DNA from: Yponomeuta sedellus
Taxonomy: Eukaryota; Arthropoda; Insecta; Lepidoptera; Yponomeutidae
Length of the DNA: 64,000 bases
Direction: 5' to 3'
NCBI GenBank assembly: GCA_934045075.1
Contig: OW203723.1
Coordinates: 18,770,035 to 18,834,034, forward strand
The stretch's first letter is position 1. Every line of letters begins with the position of its first letter. Positions 42,370-64,000 of the stretch are shown here, in pieces. The position numbers and the translations under genes were made by a program. The notes under the pieces are model-generated. The model made no database searches and was not told where the DNA came from. It saw only the letters and a list, made by a program, of their open reading frames with translations.

Positions 42370-44085
42370 TCGGTGACGCGAGTCGCACTAAGTCCGTCAA
42401 TGAGACTTGAATCGTCCATGCGGAGTCAATTAATTTGTTTTCGTTATTCGTCGGACCTTCTACCGTAGCAGACCATCTCCATTCATCTAGTGAAAGCCTC
42501 CACGCCCACCTAGCGCTTCGCTAATGTGCGGACACGTGCCACCCCTTACCTTGCCTCAGTCCAGTGTCTATCAATCTGGTTTAGGCTTTAAATTTAAACC
42601 CTCAGACGTGGGGGCGCTTTACAAATAGATACGACACGAGGAACAGCTTTCATGCATACGAGAAGGGTAACGGAACTCTTTATACTGAAACCAAACCAAT
42701 GTAGGAATGATTGCGTGTACAGCCGACAGCAGGTTGACCGTTACATTTTATTTGTTTTTCCTACACCGGAACTTATTTTATGTAACTGATGAGCCTATGA
42801 GGTGCTGGAGACTGTACAGTCTTCAATCGACATCGCATCAATCTTGTACCCCCACTCAACTCAGTTAGATTACGGGTGATCTTTGAACAAACAAAACGTA
42901 GAAAGTCAACACGTCCTTTTAAACGACTTCAGAAAATGAGGAGGTTCTTAGTCGGAATGTCATTTTATGCATGTTTCCCGACTACTCGAAGACGCGTGGA
43001 CTAATTTGGAAAATTCTTCCTTATTTTTGAAAGGCTAGATTCACTAGATTCCGTAGTCACCAAGTTAGACCATTCAGACCACATTTGACTTCAAGAACTG
43101 CAGCACTAAAACAGAAATTATTTAACCAAATACAACTTTTAAATTCGATGTAGGTAGGTATTGTACAAATATATTTTGTGAAATTATCTGCGGGTCTTGT
43201 AATTTGGCACCGGCTCCAAACTGTAATTCTACGTATCGAATGTAAAGGTCGTATTAATTTAAATTCCTTCTGTGTTTTTAGTGGTTTAGGTAGTGTTTTG
43301 AAGTCGGCATTCATTTTTATTTATAAAATATATACAACAGCAAATTAAAACAAAATAAAGTATACCATCGCTACCTAAATCTTCAGTAATTTATTATAGT
43401 ATATTTTAAGTAGGTAGTTTCCGTCAGGAAATATGTAGGTATATATATATATATATATATGTGTAGGTATTTACTGTATTTCATATTTATTCATTGTTAC
43501 GTTATATTATAATGCTATAATATTCCCTCAATACTTTAAATTTCATATATAATCTAGATTACTACTGTTATTGCTGCACTATACTTGCTAATCTTGTCTC
43601 CAAAACTTAGGTTAACTGTTAGATAATGCTAAGGAGCATTAAGCTCGCCTATGTGCAAATTTTTATGCAATAATATTTGTTAAAAATAATAATAACATCC
43701 TAATTAGTGTAATAGCGCGCATTGAAGGGAATGTGTAGTTGAACGCAGAAATCCATGCACACAAGTTAACTCCGTTACAATGTGGTTATTATGAGTCTAT
43801 ACATATAAGCTGAGTCTCCTTTTATCAACAAGAGCTTAAGTCGAGTAACAACGCGTATACGAAGGAATGTGTTGCACCCAAAATTCCATTCCCAAAAGTT
43901 TACGATTATTCTAAACATCCCTTCGTCGAAACATTATGAAAACAATCGCAGAACTTGTCTGAGTTTCAGCCTTTCCTCGTCTGTCTCGTTTAGTTAATTC
44001 CTCTTTGCTAATCAGACTAATCACATACATTCTGGATGTAAAACAAACTGTTGATAGAAATGGTTGGAGTACAGAATATAATAAT
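42370..44085. other. No gene recognised
   Basis: Holds an (AT)n run at 43439-43460 and a motif related to 'accgacttcaaaaaaggagg' near 42925. The 85-codon minus frame at 43057-43314 has no domain I know. Confidence 0.4.
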
Positions 44086-44098
44086 ACCAGTATAACTA

Positions 44099-44496
44099 TA
44101 TATATATTGGCCTTTTTGCATCTACTTAATGAGATGATTTATACAGCGTCCAGTGGTATCTTCACTCACACTAGATGGCTGAAGGGACCACTCCGACGCT
44201 GTAATGCCTGGGACATGGTTTTATAGATGGTGTAGGCTTGCCCAGCACCTATACCACCCTGACAGCTTAGTCGGCCTAGCCCACAGGAAAGACTAGTCAA
44301 TACTTGCGGAGCCAACAAAGCCGCGAGTTTCCTCACGATGTTTTCCTTCACCGTTAGCGTGTGGTATTGCGACTAGAAATTCGCAAATGTACGTAACTTT
44401 GAAATTAAACAAAGTCATTGGTACATGCCCGCACTCGGGATCGAACCTGGGGCTCTCGCTTGCCAGTCTATGGTTCTTCCCACTGAGCTACCACCG
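44099..44496 (-). mobile_element. tRNA-headed SINE (family V), full length with target duplication
   Basis: Minus strand: head 'cggtggtagctcagtgggaa', B box 'ggttcgatcccg', body as at 11711-12000, AT-repeat tail at 44099-44108. Flanked by CAGTATAACTA at 44088-44098 and 44497-44507 (11 bp), so both ends of the insertion are defined. Confidence 0.85.
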
Positions 44497-44579
44497 CAGT
44501 ATAACTAGTTATAGAGAAAAAGCCATCTCAATTTTTTTTCTATTTCATAATTTCGGTTGCCAGTGCGGGCAGCGACCAA

Positions 44580-44790
44580 TTTGTTTTCTAAGTTTTGTAC
44601 ATTTGTGAAGTTATAGTGGCTGTATTGCACTCGCTGACGGTGTTGGTAAACCACCGTGATGAAATCTGAGAGTCTGAGGTGTTCAAATACCTCAGCGCTT
44701 GAAATTTCCTATCTGCGGTGGTAATTAAGCCCATACTTTCTCTCTGAGAGAAGGCCTGTGCGATGTAGTGGGACGTTTATAAGCTACAAT
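44580..44790 (+). mobile_element. SINE body fragment related to 1303-1605
   Basis: 'tttgttttctaagtt', 'tgaggtgttcaaatacctca' and 'ctctctgagagaaggc' match 1370-1590. The tRNA head is missing. It lies immediately left of the ACAG array. Confidence 0.55.
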
Positions 44791-44816
44791 ATATTTTTTT
44801 TTTATCTGTTTTTAGT

Positions 44817-56857
<12,041 letters not shown>

Positions 56858-56908
56858 GTTATTTTCAGTACAATTTATAAAAGTTTTATAAATTGTACTG
56901 AAAATAAC
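56858..56908. repeat. 25-bp perfect palindrome at LINE 5' boundary
   Basis: GTTATTTTCAGTACAATTTAT plus AAAA at 56858-56882 is the exact reverse complement of 56884-56908, with one G between. It starts four bases beyond the first codon of the LINE frame. It may be a foldback formed on insertion, or by later repair. Confidence 0.9.
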
Positions 56909-56954
56909 AATTTACTTAGCTGTGATTGTTGTATTTTAAGTCCATTATATGTTC

Positions 56955-57212
56955 TACGAGCGCTTCCGTGCTTCGCAAGGCACGTTAAGCCGTTGGTGCC
57001 GGCTGTCATATAATGGCAGTCGTTAAGCCATGTCAGAGGCCTTATGGGCGGCTTGATAACTTCTGACAGTAAGGCCCGCCACTGTCTTACAATCCTCCAC
57101 CAACCCGGACTTGGCCCCCGTGGTGGAGTATGGCCTAACCTTCCTGCGATGTAGGAAGAGACCCGTGCCCCAGCAGTGGGGACATATAAGGGTTGATAAC
57201 ATAACATAACAT
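56955..57212 (+). mobile_element. Family S SINE with variant head
   Basis: 'gagcgcttccgtgcttcgca', 'aagccgttggtgccggctgt', then the full body and tail 'gataacataacataacata'. The cleanest body copy in the window. Confidence 0.75.
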
Positions 57213-57214
57213 AT

Positions 57215-58235
57215 GTTCTACTGTCCGCATATTTTTCACGTTTCTCGAACAAAAAATTACTCTTTAAAGCCCAATTCCTAATTAAGGTATAGGGAGATAA
57301 CTTAAAAAAAGGACATGATTTTATCCTACCGTTTTGTTGGCATGATTAATATGACATGAATGTATCTATGCCAAATTTTAGCTTTCGAGTAATTTTCTTT
57401 TAATGTAGATAGATAGGTTTTCTAGTAATTTTCAGATCTGTGATTTATTTTATAGATAGACTATTCTTGTTGTACTTAGTCACAGAGGTAGGTACCTTTT
57501 AAGCATATAATACCTTTTAAATACTAGGTCCCAATGATCTTAGCATTAACACTTGTCACTAACATCTGATAAACTACATGACCGCGATAAAGTTATGAGT
57601 TATTAGTGCCCGCGGCTTCGTTCGCGTGGTAATGAATAAGTAATGTGTAGCTTGAAGGTCTTTTTTAAATTCTGGTAAATTATTTTTTTAGTCAGATAAG
57701 TAGTTTGGCTACTTCGGACTTGTCCCCCGTGATCGACTATGGCCTAACTTTCATGCGATGCAGAAAGAGACCCGTGCCCCAGCAGTGGGTACATACACAG
57801 ATTTGATACCAACGTATCAAGTAGCTTCAAAGATTACCCTCTACATATAAACTTACAAATATTTCCTCTTTGTGGTAACTAGCTAAGTTAGGTTCGAAAA
57901 AGTTTCATCGAAAACAGGATAAAAGAGAATTAAGTGATTATTTTCTCCCAAAAAGAAGCTATATTAATTCCTAAGTACGACAAATAAGGGACTTGCCTTA
58001 GTTGCGATCTCATCAGGGATCTTCTAACTTTTCCAGGAGCACAAAGTTGTTTTGGGATGCCCGAAGACAAAAAACTAATTGTCAAAACAAAAACCCGACT
58101 AGTAAAAAATGATTAGGCTATGATTAATCCATAGTATTTTCAACCACAGCAAGACCTCTCAACCGTTTTGTCGTGCCTGCTTGATTTATAAATTAAACAG
58201 ACAAATCTGTTTTTAGTAATAAATTAAATTGTTAT
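57215..58235. other. No gene; one SINE fragment
   Basis: 57706-57808 is a family S 3' fragment ('cggacttgtcccccgtg', 'cagcagtgggtacatac'). 57605-57632 is a reversed 'acgaagccgcggg' repeat scrap. The rest is AT-rich. Confidence 0.5.
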
Positions 58236-58505
58236 GTTTTGTTTCCGTTATCAACCCTTTGTACAACCCTTTCCTGTGATGCAGGAAGAGATCCGTGCCC
58301 CAACCCGGGGCACGGGTCTCTTCCTGCATCACAGGAAAGTTGGGCCATACTCCACGGGGGCCAGGTTGGTGGAGGATTGTAAGACAGTGGCGGGACTTAA
58401 TGTCAGAAGTTATCAAGCCGCCCACAAGGCCTCTGACATTGCTAAACGACTGCCATTACATGACAGCCGGCACCAACGGCCTAACGTGCCTTGCGAAGCA
58501 CGATA
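58236..58505 (-). mobile_element. Family S SINE containing a foldback
   Basis: On the minus strand, variant head and body run from 58505 down. Near the 3' end, 58307-58339 is repeated in reverse at 58269-58301 (33 bp, one mismatch, loop of 5), followed by the usual tail 'caaagggttgataac'. The extra arm replaces the expected 'cagtggggacata' segment. Confidence 0.75.
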
Positions 58506-58509
58506 TGTT

Positions 58510-60625
58510 TTGTTTAATACTTTTTAATAACAGTGGTTAATATAAGTTTTTTAATTTACACTTCAGTGGGTTTAATATTGGATTAAATTTTGCCCCAAAA
58601 TTCGATATTTTGAAAATTAAAATTAAAAAAAACTTAATAGTAAAACGGTTACAAACAAAAGGTTACTGGCTCCCAAACAAGGATTCTTAGTGCCATGGGT
58701 AGCCAGGCTACTTCCATATTACCTACATAATAATATGTTTGTGACGTCACCAATACCGTCCATTTGACATAACATTTGTCAACATCAACCTAACCGTTTG
58801 CTTTCAACGATAAAAAGTACATGACGCGAAAACCATGATCCTCTTTTCCTTAGCAGTTGGCTAAGAAAACTTTGGGGAAACTCTGGGGCTTTAGTCTGTC
58901 TGTGGGAAAACGTATAGCTGCCGAAAAGACGGATGAAGCCGGCTTATCCAGGCCCCGGGCGCGTGAGTTCGAAGGGTGTAAAGTTATACGAGATTTGGCT
59001 AATATTAGCAATCCATTACCCTACCCTTCATTGACTCGCAAGTGCTATTAGAATGCTTATTGATTGATTGGCTATGGCTGGGTTATAATTATATTTGGTG
59101 CTAGTATTGGCGAGAGCTGTATTTTTTCAAAATCAAATGAAAATGAAATGAAAATATTTATTGTAACTTAACAATATAATATAAAGTAACTCTGAACTCC
59201 AAACGAAATAAAATTAATTTAAACTGGCAGTAACATGACTTAGATATAAGAAATCACATATTTTATGGAGTCGCAATACTCATACATAGTAATAAGTAAT
59301 AAGACATTGATAATAATTACATTTTACTTATGGTAGTTTATCTGCGTCAGAAAAAGCCAAACTAGAAATAATAAAATTAAATATTTATATATTTTACTTA
59401 TTAAATAATAGCGATTCAATTCTACCCGTTGAAAAATCTAATATCTCAGTGATTGCTATCGAACTCCTCCGAAACTGCTTTCGGGTTTTGTGGTTTGTTT
59501 TGTATTTATTTGGTCTGAGAGGTCTGAGAGTAGGTCGTAGACTAATTAATATGGCAAAACAACGTTTCCGCGGTCAGCTAGTATGACCATTGACTATATT
59601 CATCTCACCATCAACCCATTATGTCCCCACCGAGCGGCACGGGCCTCTTCCCTAAGGAAGGCATAGGTCATTAAGGCCATACTAGACCATGGGTCCGGGT
59701 TATATTGACTATAATAATATAAGGAACCAAATTTCGTAACTCTTTTTTCATTTGTATCTATGCCGATTCTAAGCTACAAATAGTATGTATAAATTCTTTT
59801 TAGCGGCGCAAAAAACCCTTCTCGGTTTTCAACCTGATAAAATTCAATATTTATATAAAAACTTCTCGAGACGCTTTGGATGTGAAAGACGAGGAAATTG
59901 CCCTCTATTGAATAGAGCATTGTCTCAAGTGGTAGTTCTCCAGCGGCAATCGGAAAGCGCAATCTGAGAATATTGGAGCGCCCTGCTGGATATCGAACGG
60001 AACAATCAAACTGCTCGGTTCGAGAACCACTAGATGTTCCAATAAATTGTGGTTCCTTCTCCGAATCGGGTTGTTTGTCTCACAAGGAAAACCAATAACG
60101 GCGCGCTGACACGAACAAATGTGCATTGATCCATTACAAGCGACGTTACTATCGTTGGTACCTGAGATTGAAACTACTTGAGTGGAAATACCTTATTTAT
60201 TAATCAAACAAACAAAGAGCTTCGCTTTTATGTTAAAAGTGCCAAGAAATTCTTGTACAGCAATGGTAATTTGTTTCACAACAAGCCTTCATTTATCATC
60301 TAAACTGAAAGCGAACAACAAAGCAAATCAGGGACACAATCACTCATGCAAATTTTAATAAAAGAGTCAAAAAAGGTAGGCAGCTAAAGGCAAAAGCAAC
60401 GCACGAAAGAAGAAGCGGCTTAATTAATAAATCAAGCATTCATTTATGCAGGTTGTCCCGACGCATCGCAGCGGGGGTCGCACGGGGAAAACGCAGGAAA
60501 AACACTAGATTACACGCCGCAATACCCGTTTTGCCTTGTTAAAAACTTGGCAAATTTCTAGTATTTATTCGTAGTCTAGTATTTATAGTTAATCTTCCGT
60601 ACCAATCTGTAATTATACGAGATCC
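58510..60625. other. No gene recognised; LINE 3' scraps
   Basis: 59135-59165 is a 'tgaaaatgaaatgaaaata' run beside 'tttattgtaac', the form of a LINE 3' tail on the minus strand. 59610-59700 is a very diverged family S piece ('tatgtccccaccg', 'gcacgggcctcttcc'). The 58857-59051 frame has no recognised domain. Confidence 0.4.
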
Positions 60626-60630
60626 AATAG

Positions 60631-60807
60631 ATATCGATATCAACCCTTGTATGTCCCCACTGCTGGGGCACGGGTCTCTTCCTGCATCGCAGGAAGATTA
60701 GGCCATACTCCACCACGGGGGTCAAATCCGAGTTAGTGGAGGAATGTAAGACAGTGGCGAGCCTTACTGTCAGAAGTTATCAAGCCGCCCATAAGGCCTC
60801 TGAGATC
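60631..60807 (-). mobile_element. Family S SINE body
   Basis: 'gatatcaacccttgtatgtc', 'ggggcacgggtctcttcctg' and 'taaggcctctgaga' in reverse. No head; truncated at 'ggcctctgagatcc'. Confidence 0.7.
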
Positions 60808-60899
60808 CAATATTTTTATTTCTTAAATGCAACTCAAACCAATAATTCGTTTTTTCCTCTGTGCCAATACTTTGATTTTAGGAAAAGTTTGCCACATAA

Positions 60900-60998
60900 C
60901 ATTGGCCTCTGCATCTATGTAATGAGATGATTTAGGATAACGTCCAGTGACATCTTCACTCACGCTAGATGGGTTAAGGGACCACTTGGATGCTACAT
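60900..60998 (-). mobile_element. Family V SINE 3' fragment
   Basis: 'ggcctctgcatctatgtaat', 'aacgtccagtgacatcttca' and 'gctagatgggttaagggacc' match 44109-44200. Confidence 0.65.
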
Positions 60999-61148
60999 AA
61001 AACTGATAGATAGATATATAAGCAAAATATAAAATTAATATTAATTAATAATATAATATATAAAAAAGATATATAAGCATATTGTTCTAACGTTGTTAAA
61101 AAGTTTAAGGGGATAGCTAGCGCCACCGACAAAAAAAACAGATCTTTA

Positions 61149-61310
61149 ACATAACATTCACATAGGCACATACATTGCTTCTGGCCCCATACTAGGATAC
61201 CCTGTGTCGTGGAAACCAGAAACAATGACATCACAAACTTGTAAACATCCAAGACCTGGGGTTTTTTTGACCTCAGCCGGGGTGCGAACCTTTTTTATAA
61301 ACCTATTTTA
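61149..61310 (-). mobile_element. Family G SINE, decayed
   Basis: Matches 36276-36440 ('cttctggccccatactagga', 'acatccaagacctggggttt'). Only a degenerate B box remains ('gccggggtgcgaacc'), and the A box side is lost. Confidence 0.65.
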
Positions 61311-61319
61311 AAAAAGTGA

Positions 61320-62295
61320 CAGATAAAAAACTCGATAATGGAACAGCAATTTTTAGAATCCACAGCTATGAGCCTAAAAGCAAAAACAAAAGTGATATAC
61401 CCGTCGAATTGATAACCTCTTCCTTTTTTAAAGTCGGTTGAAAATTACATAATTTTTTTACAAAAAACGCGTGTTTTTAGAGACACTATATACGTAGTCA
61501 CTGGCTCCTACATAACCCTGAGTTCCATACTGTAAGTTCCAAAAAACCCTGTTACTGTTAAATAGCTTTACTTTTGTAACGTATCGCAACACCCTATTAT
61601 CGTCGAAGACACGATTTTCCAATCTGTGACGCTAATTAGTCTCCATTCCAACTTGAAAATTAGAAAATTATTATTATTAGAATCAACCATGATAGAGTTC
61701 GCGTAATAACTCCAGAGGGATGAGGCAGCCTACGGCAAATTGTGAGAAGCTTTCAGAGTTTCAGTGACGGGGGGGCAGAGCTCATAATCAACTGCACGTC
61801 AACTTTAGACGCGCGTACACTCTAAACAAGCTATCTTACGGGCGAGTTTGCAACAGTATTAAGAGTTTGGCCAGCTGTATGTACGTGATACTGGTGTGGT
61901 GACACATTACGAAGCGAACGGGAGAGTTTTTGCAATACAGTGTACAGACCGATAGCGATGACGAGGGTAGATGAATGGGCTTGCCAGTGGATGACCGAGT
62001 TCCCGCATCAATCTCGTATTAAATCGACTCTATATTATAAGCATATCAAAAGCATTTCGGAGCGTTATTGGATCTAATTTAGACAGTTCTTGTAACTAGG
62101 AAGTAGGCACTATAAAAATTTTAATTATTAATATTTAGCTAAATATTGAGGCAGTCATGATTGATTCATCTATTACGATTATGTTTTCTGAAAAACTATC
62201 GCTCTTGTTCGAATTTTCTCACAATTTTGTCTCTGCGAAAAGTTAATGTCATATGTCAACGCCATACAATAATGGTAGCTGCTATTTTTAGAACC
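61320..62295. other. No gene recognised
   Basis: Includes one reversed 'cctttttttaaagtcggttg'-type motif near 61420-61440. Otherwise unassigned. Confidence 0.4.
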
Positions 62296-62299
62296 TACA

Positions 62300-62720
62300 G
62301 TCTTATGGTCTGTACCTGTATAAAAACACGAATTCTCAGCACACTCGAAAAGCGCTGATTAAATAAAATAGTATTAGGTGGAGATTTTACGAGAAAAAAC
62401 GTAACCACAAATTAAATAAATCGCACCCTCAGAACGAAAGAGGCCTAAGTCAAAAAATAGTGAAATTGAGTTAAAATCATAGAGTCATAAAAAGGTATGC
62501 CGTGGACAGAAGATTCGCTATGCTCTTTTTTTACAATAAGTGCCTTTGTTTTACTATTCATCGGATAGAGCATACCTTTTTATGTCTCTCTATGATTGTT
62601 AGGTACTCAATTTTTTGAGAAATTTTTGAGTATTTAAACTATTTTTTGACTTAGGCCTCTTTCGTTCTGAGGGTGCGAAATTTACTCTAAGATGTGCTTT
62701 AGCCAAATAGTGTTTTTATA
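62300..62720 (+). repeat. Dispersed repeat family R3, copy 3, split by a MITE
   Basis: 62300-62421 and 62678-62720 rejoin to match 1130-1235 ('cgaaaagcgctgattaaa', 'ggtggagatttta', 'aaattaaataaa', then 'actctaagatgtgcttta'). Confidence 0.7.
62422..62677. mobile_element. MITE with about 40-bp perfect inverted repeats
   Basis: Ends CGCACCCTCAGAACGAAAGA and its complement; the perfect pairing spans 62421-62460 with 62639-62678. Inner pairing continues ('cataaaaaggtatgc'/'gcatacctttttatg'). AAAT flanks both sides (62418-62421 and 62678-62681). The related copy at 1100-1255 shows the uninterrupted site. Confidence 0.85.
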
Positions 62721-62724
62721 AATA

Positions 62725-63000
62725 ACATACCTACAGTCTTATTTAAGAAAAGTTGATTCCACTAAAACACTTTGAAATATTCTAGGCACTAACAGTGTAC
62801 AAAAGGTTAAGAGTCTCTACTAACTAGTAGGTACGTAAAATAAACTTTTTATGAAACAATGAATTTGGTTTTCCATTAGAAATCGTAGTTCAAAACAAAA
62901 ATTGCTATCCGTTCCCGTTAATTAAGAAATTAAATGATGTTATTTTTATTATTGATGGCTCTAGTAAATGCTTGGCCGACTTTAACTATAGATTTTACGA
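62725..63000. other. No feature recognised
   Basis: AT-rich sequence without repeat or gene match. Confidence 0.4.
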
Positions 63001-63002
63001 CT

Positions 63003-63730
63003 TAATACATACATACAAAACCTCACGCTTGTATCCCAGAGGGGTAGGGAGAGACCAGGGACTGCCACTTGCCACGATCCTGACAGATCACCTTCGCTTC
63101 ATTAACGTTCATAAGTCGTTGCATGCACGCACGCCGGTTCCAGGTACTTTTTATCTTTCCCTTTGCTAATACATCCCCTATTTGGTCGAAGTATGTCCGC
63201 CTAGGAAGTCCCTTATCAGCCCTTCCACTCACATTCGCAATATTTGTTTTATCAAATTATTATATTGGTATTTGTTTCGTCAATCTTTCTTCCTTCATCC
63301 TCTCCACATGTCGAAACCAACACAAAATTCCTTTCTCGATTCTAGTCACTACGTCCTCTTTCAGTCCACAACGTTCTCTAATCAGACTATTGCGTTGCGT
63401 ATCCTGTCATTCAACGTAACACTACATATACTTCTCAAGGACCTCATTCTACTGCATTAATTCTACTTTCTTGCTTCTTTTGCCACAACCAAATCTCGCT
63501 ACCATACATAAGTGTTGAGACCAGCACACCATTATGAATAGCCAATCTAGCTCTTTGGGAGATGTTTCGGCTGCACCCAATTGAGTGCAAGGGCACCGTT
63601 TACACAATTTCCCGCTTTTACTCTTCTTTCTATATCACATTCACACTTTCCATCCCTCTAGACAGGCTCCCCAAATAGACAAATTCTTTTACTTGTTCCA
63701 CTCTTTCGCCTCTTTTCTTTAACGACTTAA
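63003..63730 (-). pseudogene. RTE-like LINE, C-terminal part of pol
   Basis: Reading the minus strand: VKEFVYLGSLF near the right end, RLAIHNGVLVSTLMYGSE, QESRINAVEMR, NAIVRERCGLKEDVVTRIEK, WFRHVERM, RADKGLPRRTYFDQIGDVL, KSTWNRRACMQRLM and QDRGKWQSLVSPYPSGIQA before the stop. These are hallmarks of the region after the reverse transcriptase in an abundant lepidopteran RTE-type family. At least one in-frame stop and frame changes break it. The 3' tail is (TGTA)n-like. Fragments of the same family: 4612-4790, 21714-21765 and 27640-27815. Confidence 0.75.
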
Positions 63731-64000
63731 TCTATTTATGAACAATCGTCATAAATACATGTAACGGGTCTAATTGTAATCTATTACAATAAATGAATGA
63801 ATATGTAAGAATCGCCAGTCATTGAAAGTTCGAACGCAACATTTTATTCACAGCCAGTTAGTAACTGGCAAAACTAAAAACATGACAAATCTGAACTAAA
63901 ACCCAACCTAAACTCAGTTATAAAACTAAAACTCGCCCGCGGCTGGTCGCAACTCTATCTCGGCACAAAATTAAAGGCTTCATAGACGTGCAGACTGCAC
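63731..64000. other. Unassigned right edge
   Basis: AT-rich with 'cattttattcacagccag' near 63840, possibly another retroelement 3' end. No gene is supportable. Confidence 0.35.

Noticed and set aside
43057..43314. 85-codon minus frame
   Set aside because: No recognisable domain, AT-rich codons and no nearby exon in phase.

Overview
The window looks like nuclear DNA from a moth or butterfly (Lepidoptera). Grounds: AT-rich sequence with GC-rich exons and AG|GT...AG introns, no bacterial operon structure, and many short repeats of kinds I know from lepidopteran genomes (tRNA-headed SINEs, RTE- and CR1-like LINE pieces, the 'accgacttcaaaaaaggagg' and 'gggttccgta' dispersed repeats). The species cannot be read from the sequence.

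Only one protein-coding host gene is supported. Five internal exons lie on the minus strand between 31469 and 21779: 31189-31469, 26864-27087, 24620-24864, 22736-23027 and 21779-21911. Each has a readable splice acceptor and donor, and the reading phase agrees at all four junctions, so they form one transcript segment of 1,175 nt. The product is a low-complexity, Pro/Ser/Arg-rich intracellular protein with a short helical stretch; I do not recognise it. Neither end of the gene is visible. Its introns are being remodelled: a 140-bp tandem array copies the 3' end of one exon with its splice donor, a degenerate copy of part of another exon sits in the next intron, and a TAA-flanked MITE abuts a third exon's donor.

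The rest is mostly repeats. Region 1-21 kb holds several SINE families, LINE scraps, LTR-like repeats and one tRNA-Ala(CGC)-like gene. Region 31.5-36.5 kb holds a LINE with an FADD reverse transcriptase, broken by a SINE fragment, plus LINE/SINE chimeras. Region 44.8-56.9 kb is one structure: a CR1-like LINE (YADD reverse transcriptase) whose 3' end runs into an apparently uninterrupted 9.6-kb (ACAG)n array, about 2,400 units. Region 57-64 kb holds 5S-rRNA-like SINE copies, a MITE nested in another repeat, and an RTE-like LINE C-terminus.

No operon, CRISPR array, virus or toxin gene was seen. The most informative observations are the giant LINE-tail microsatellite, the duplicated exon ends with preserved splice donors, and several insertions whose target duplications or related empty sites can be read directly.
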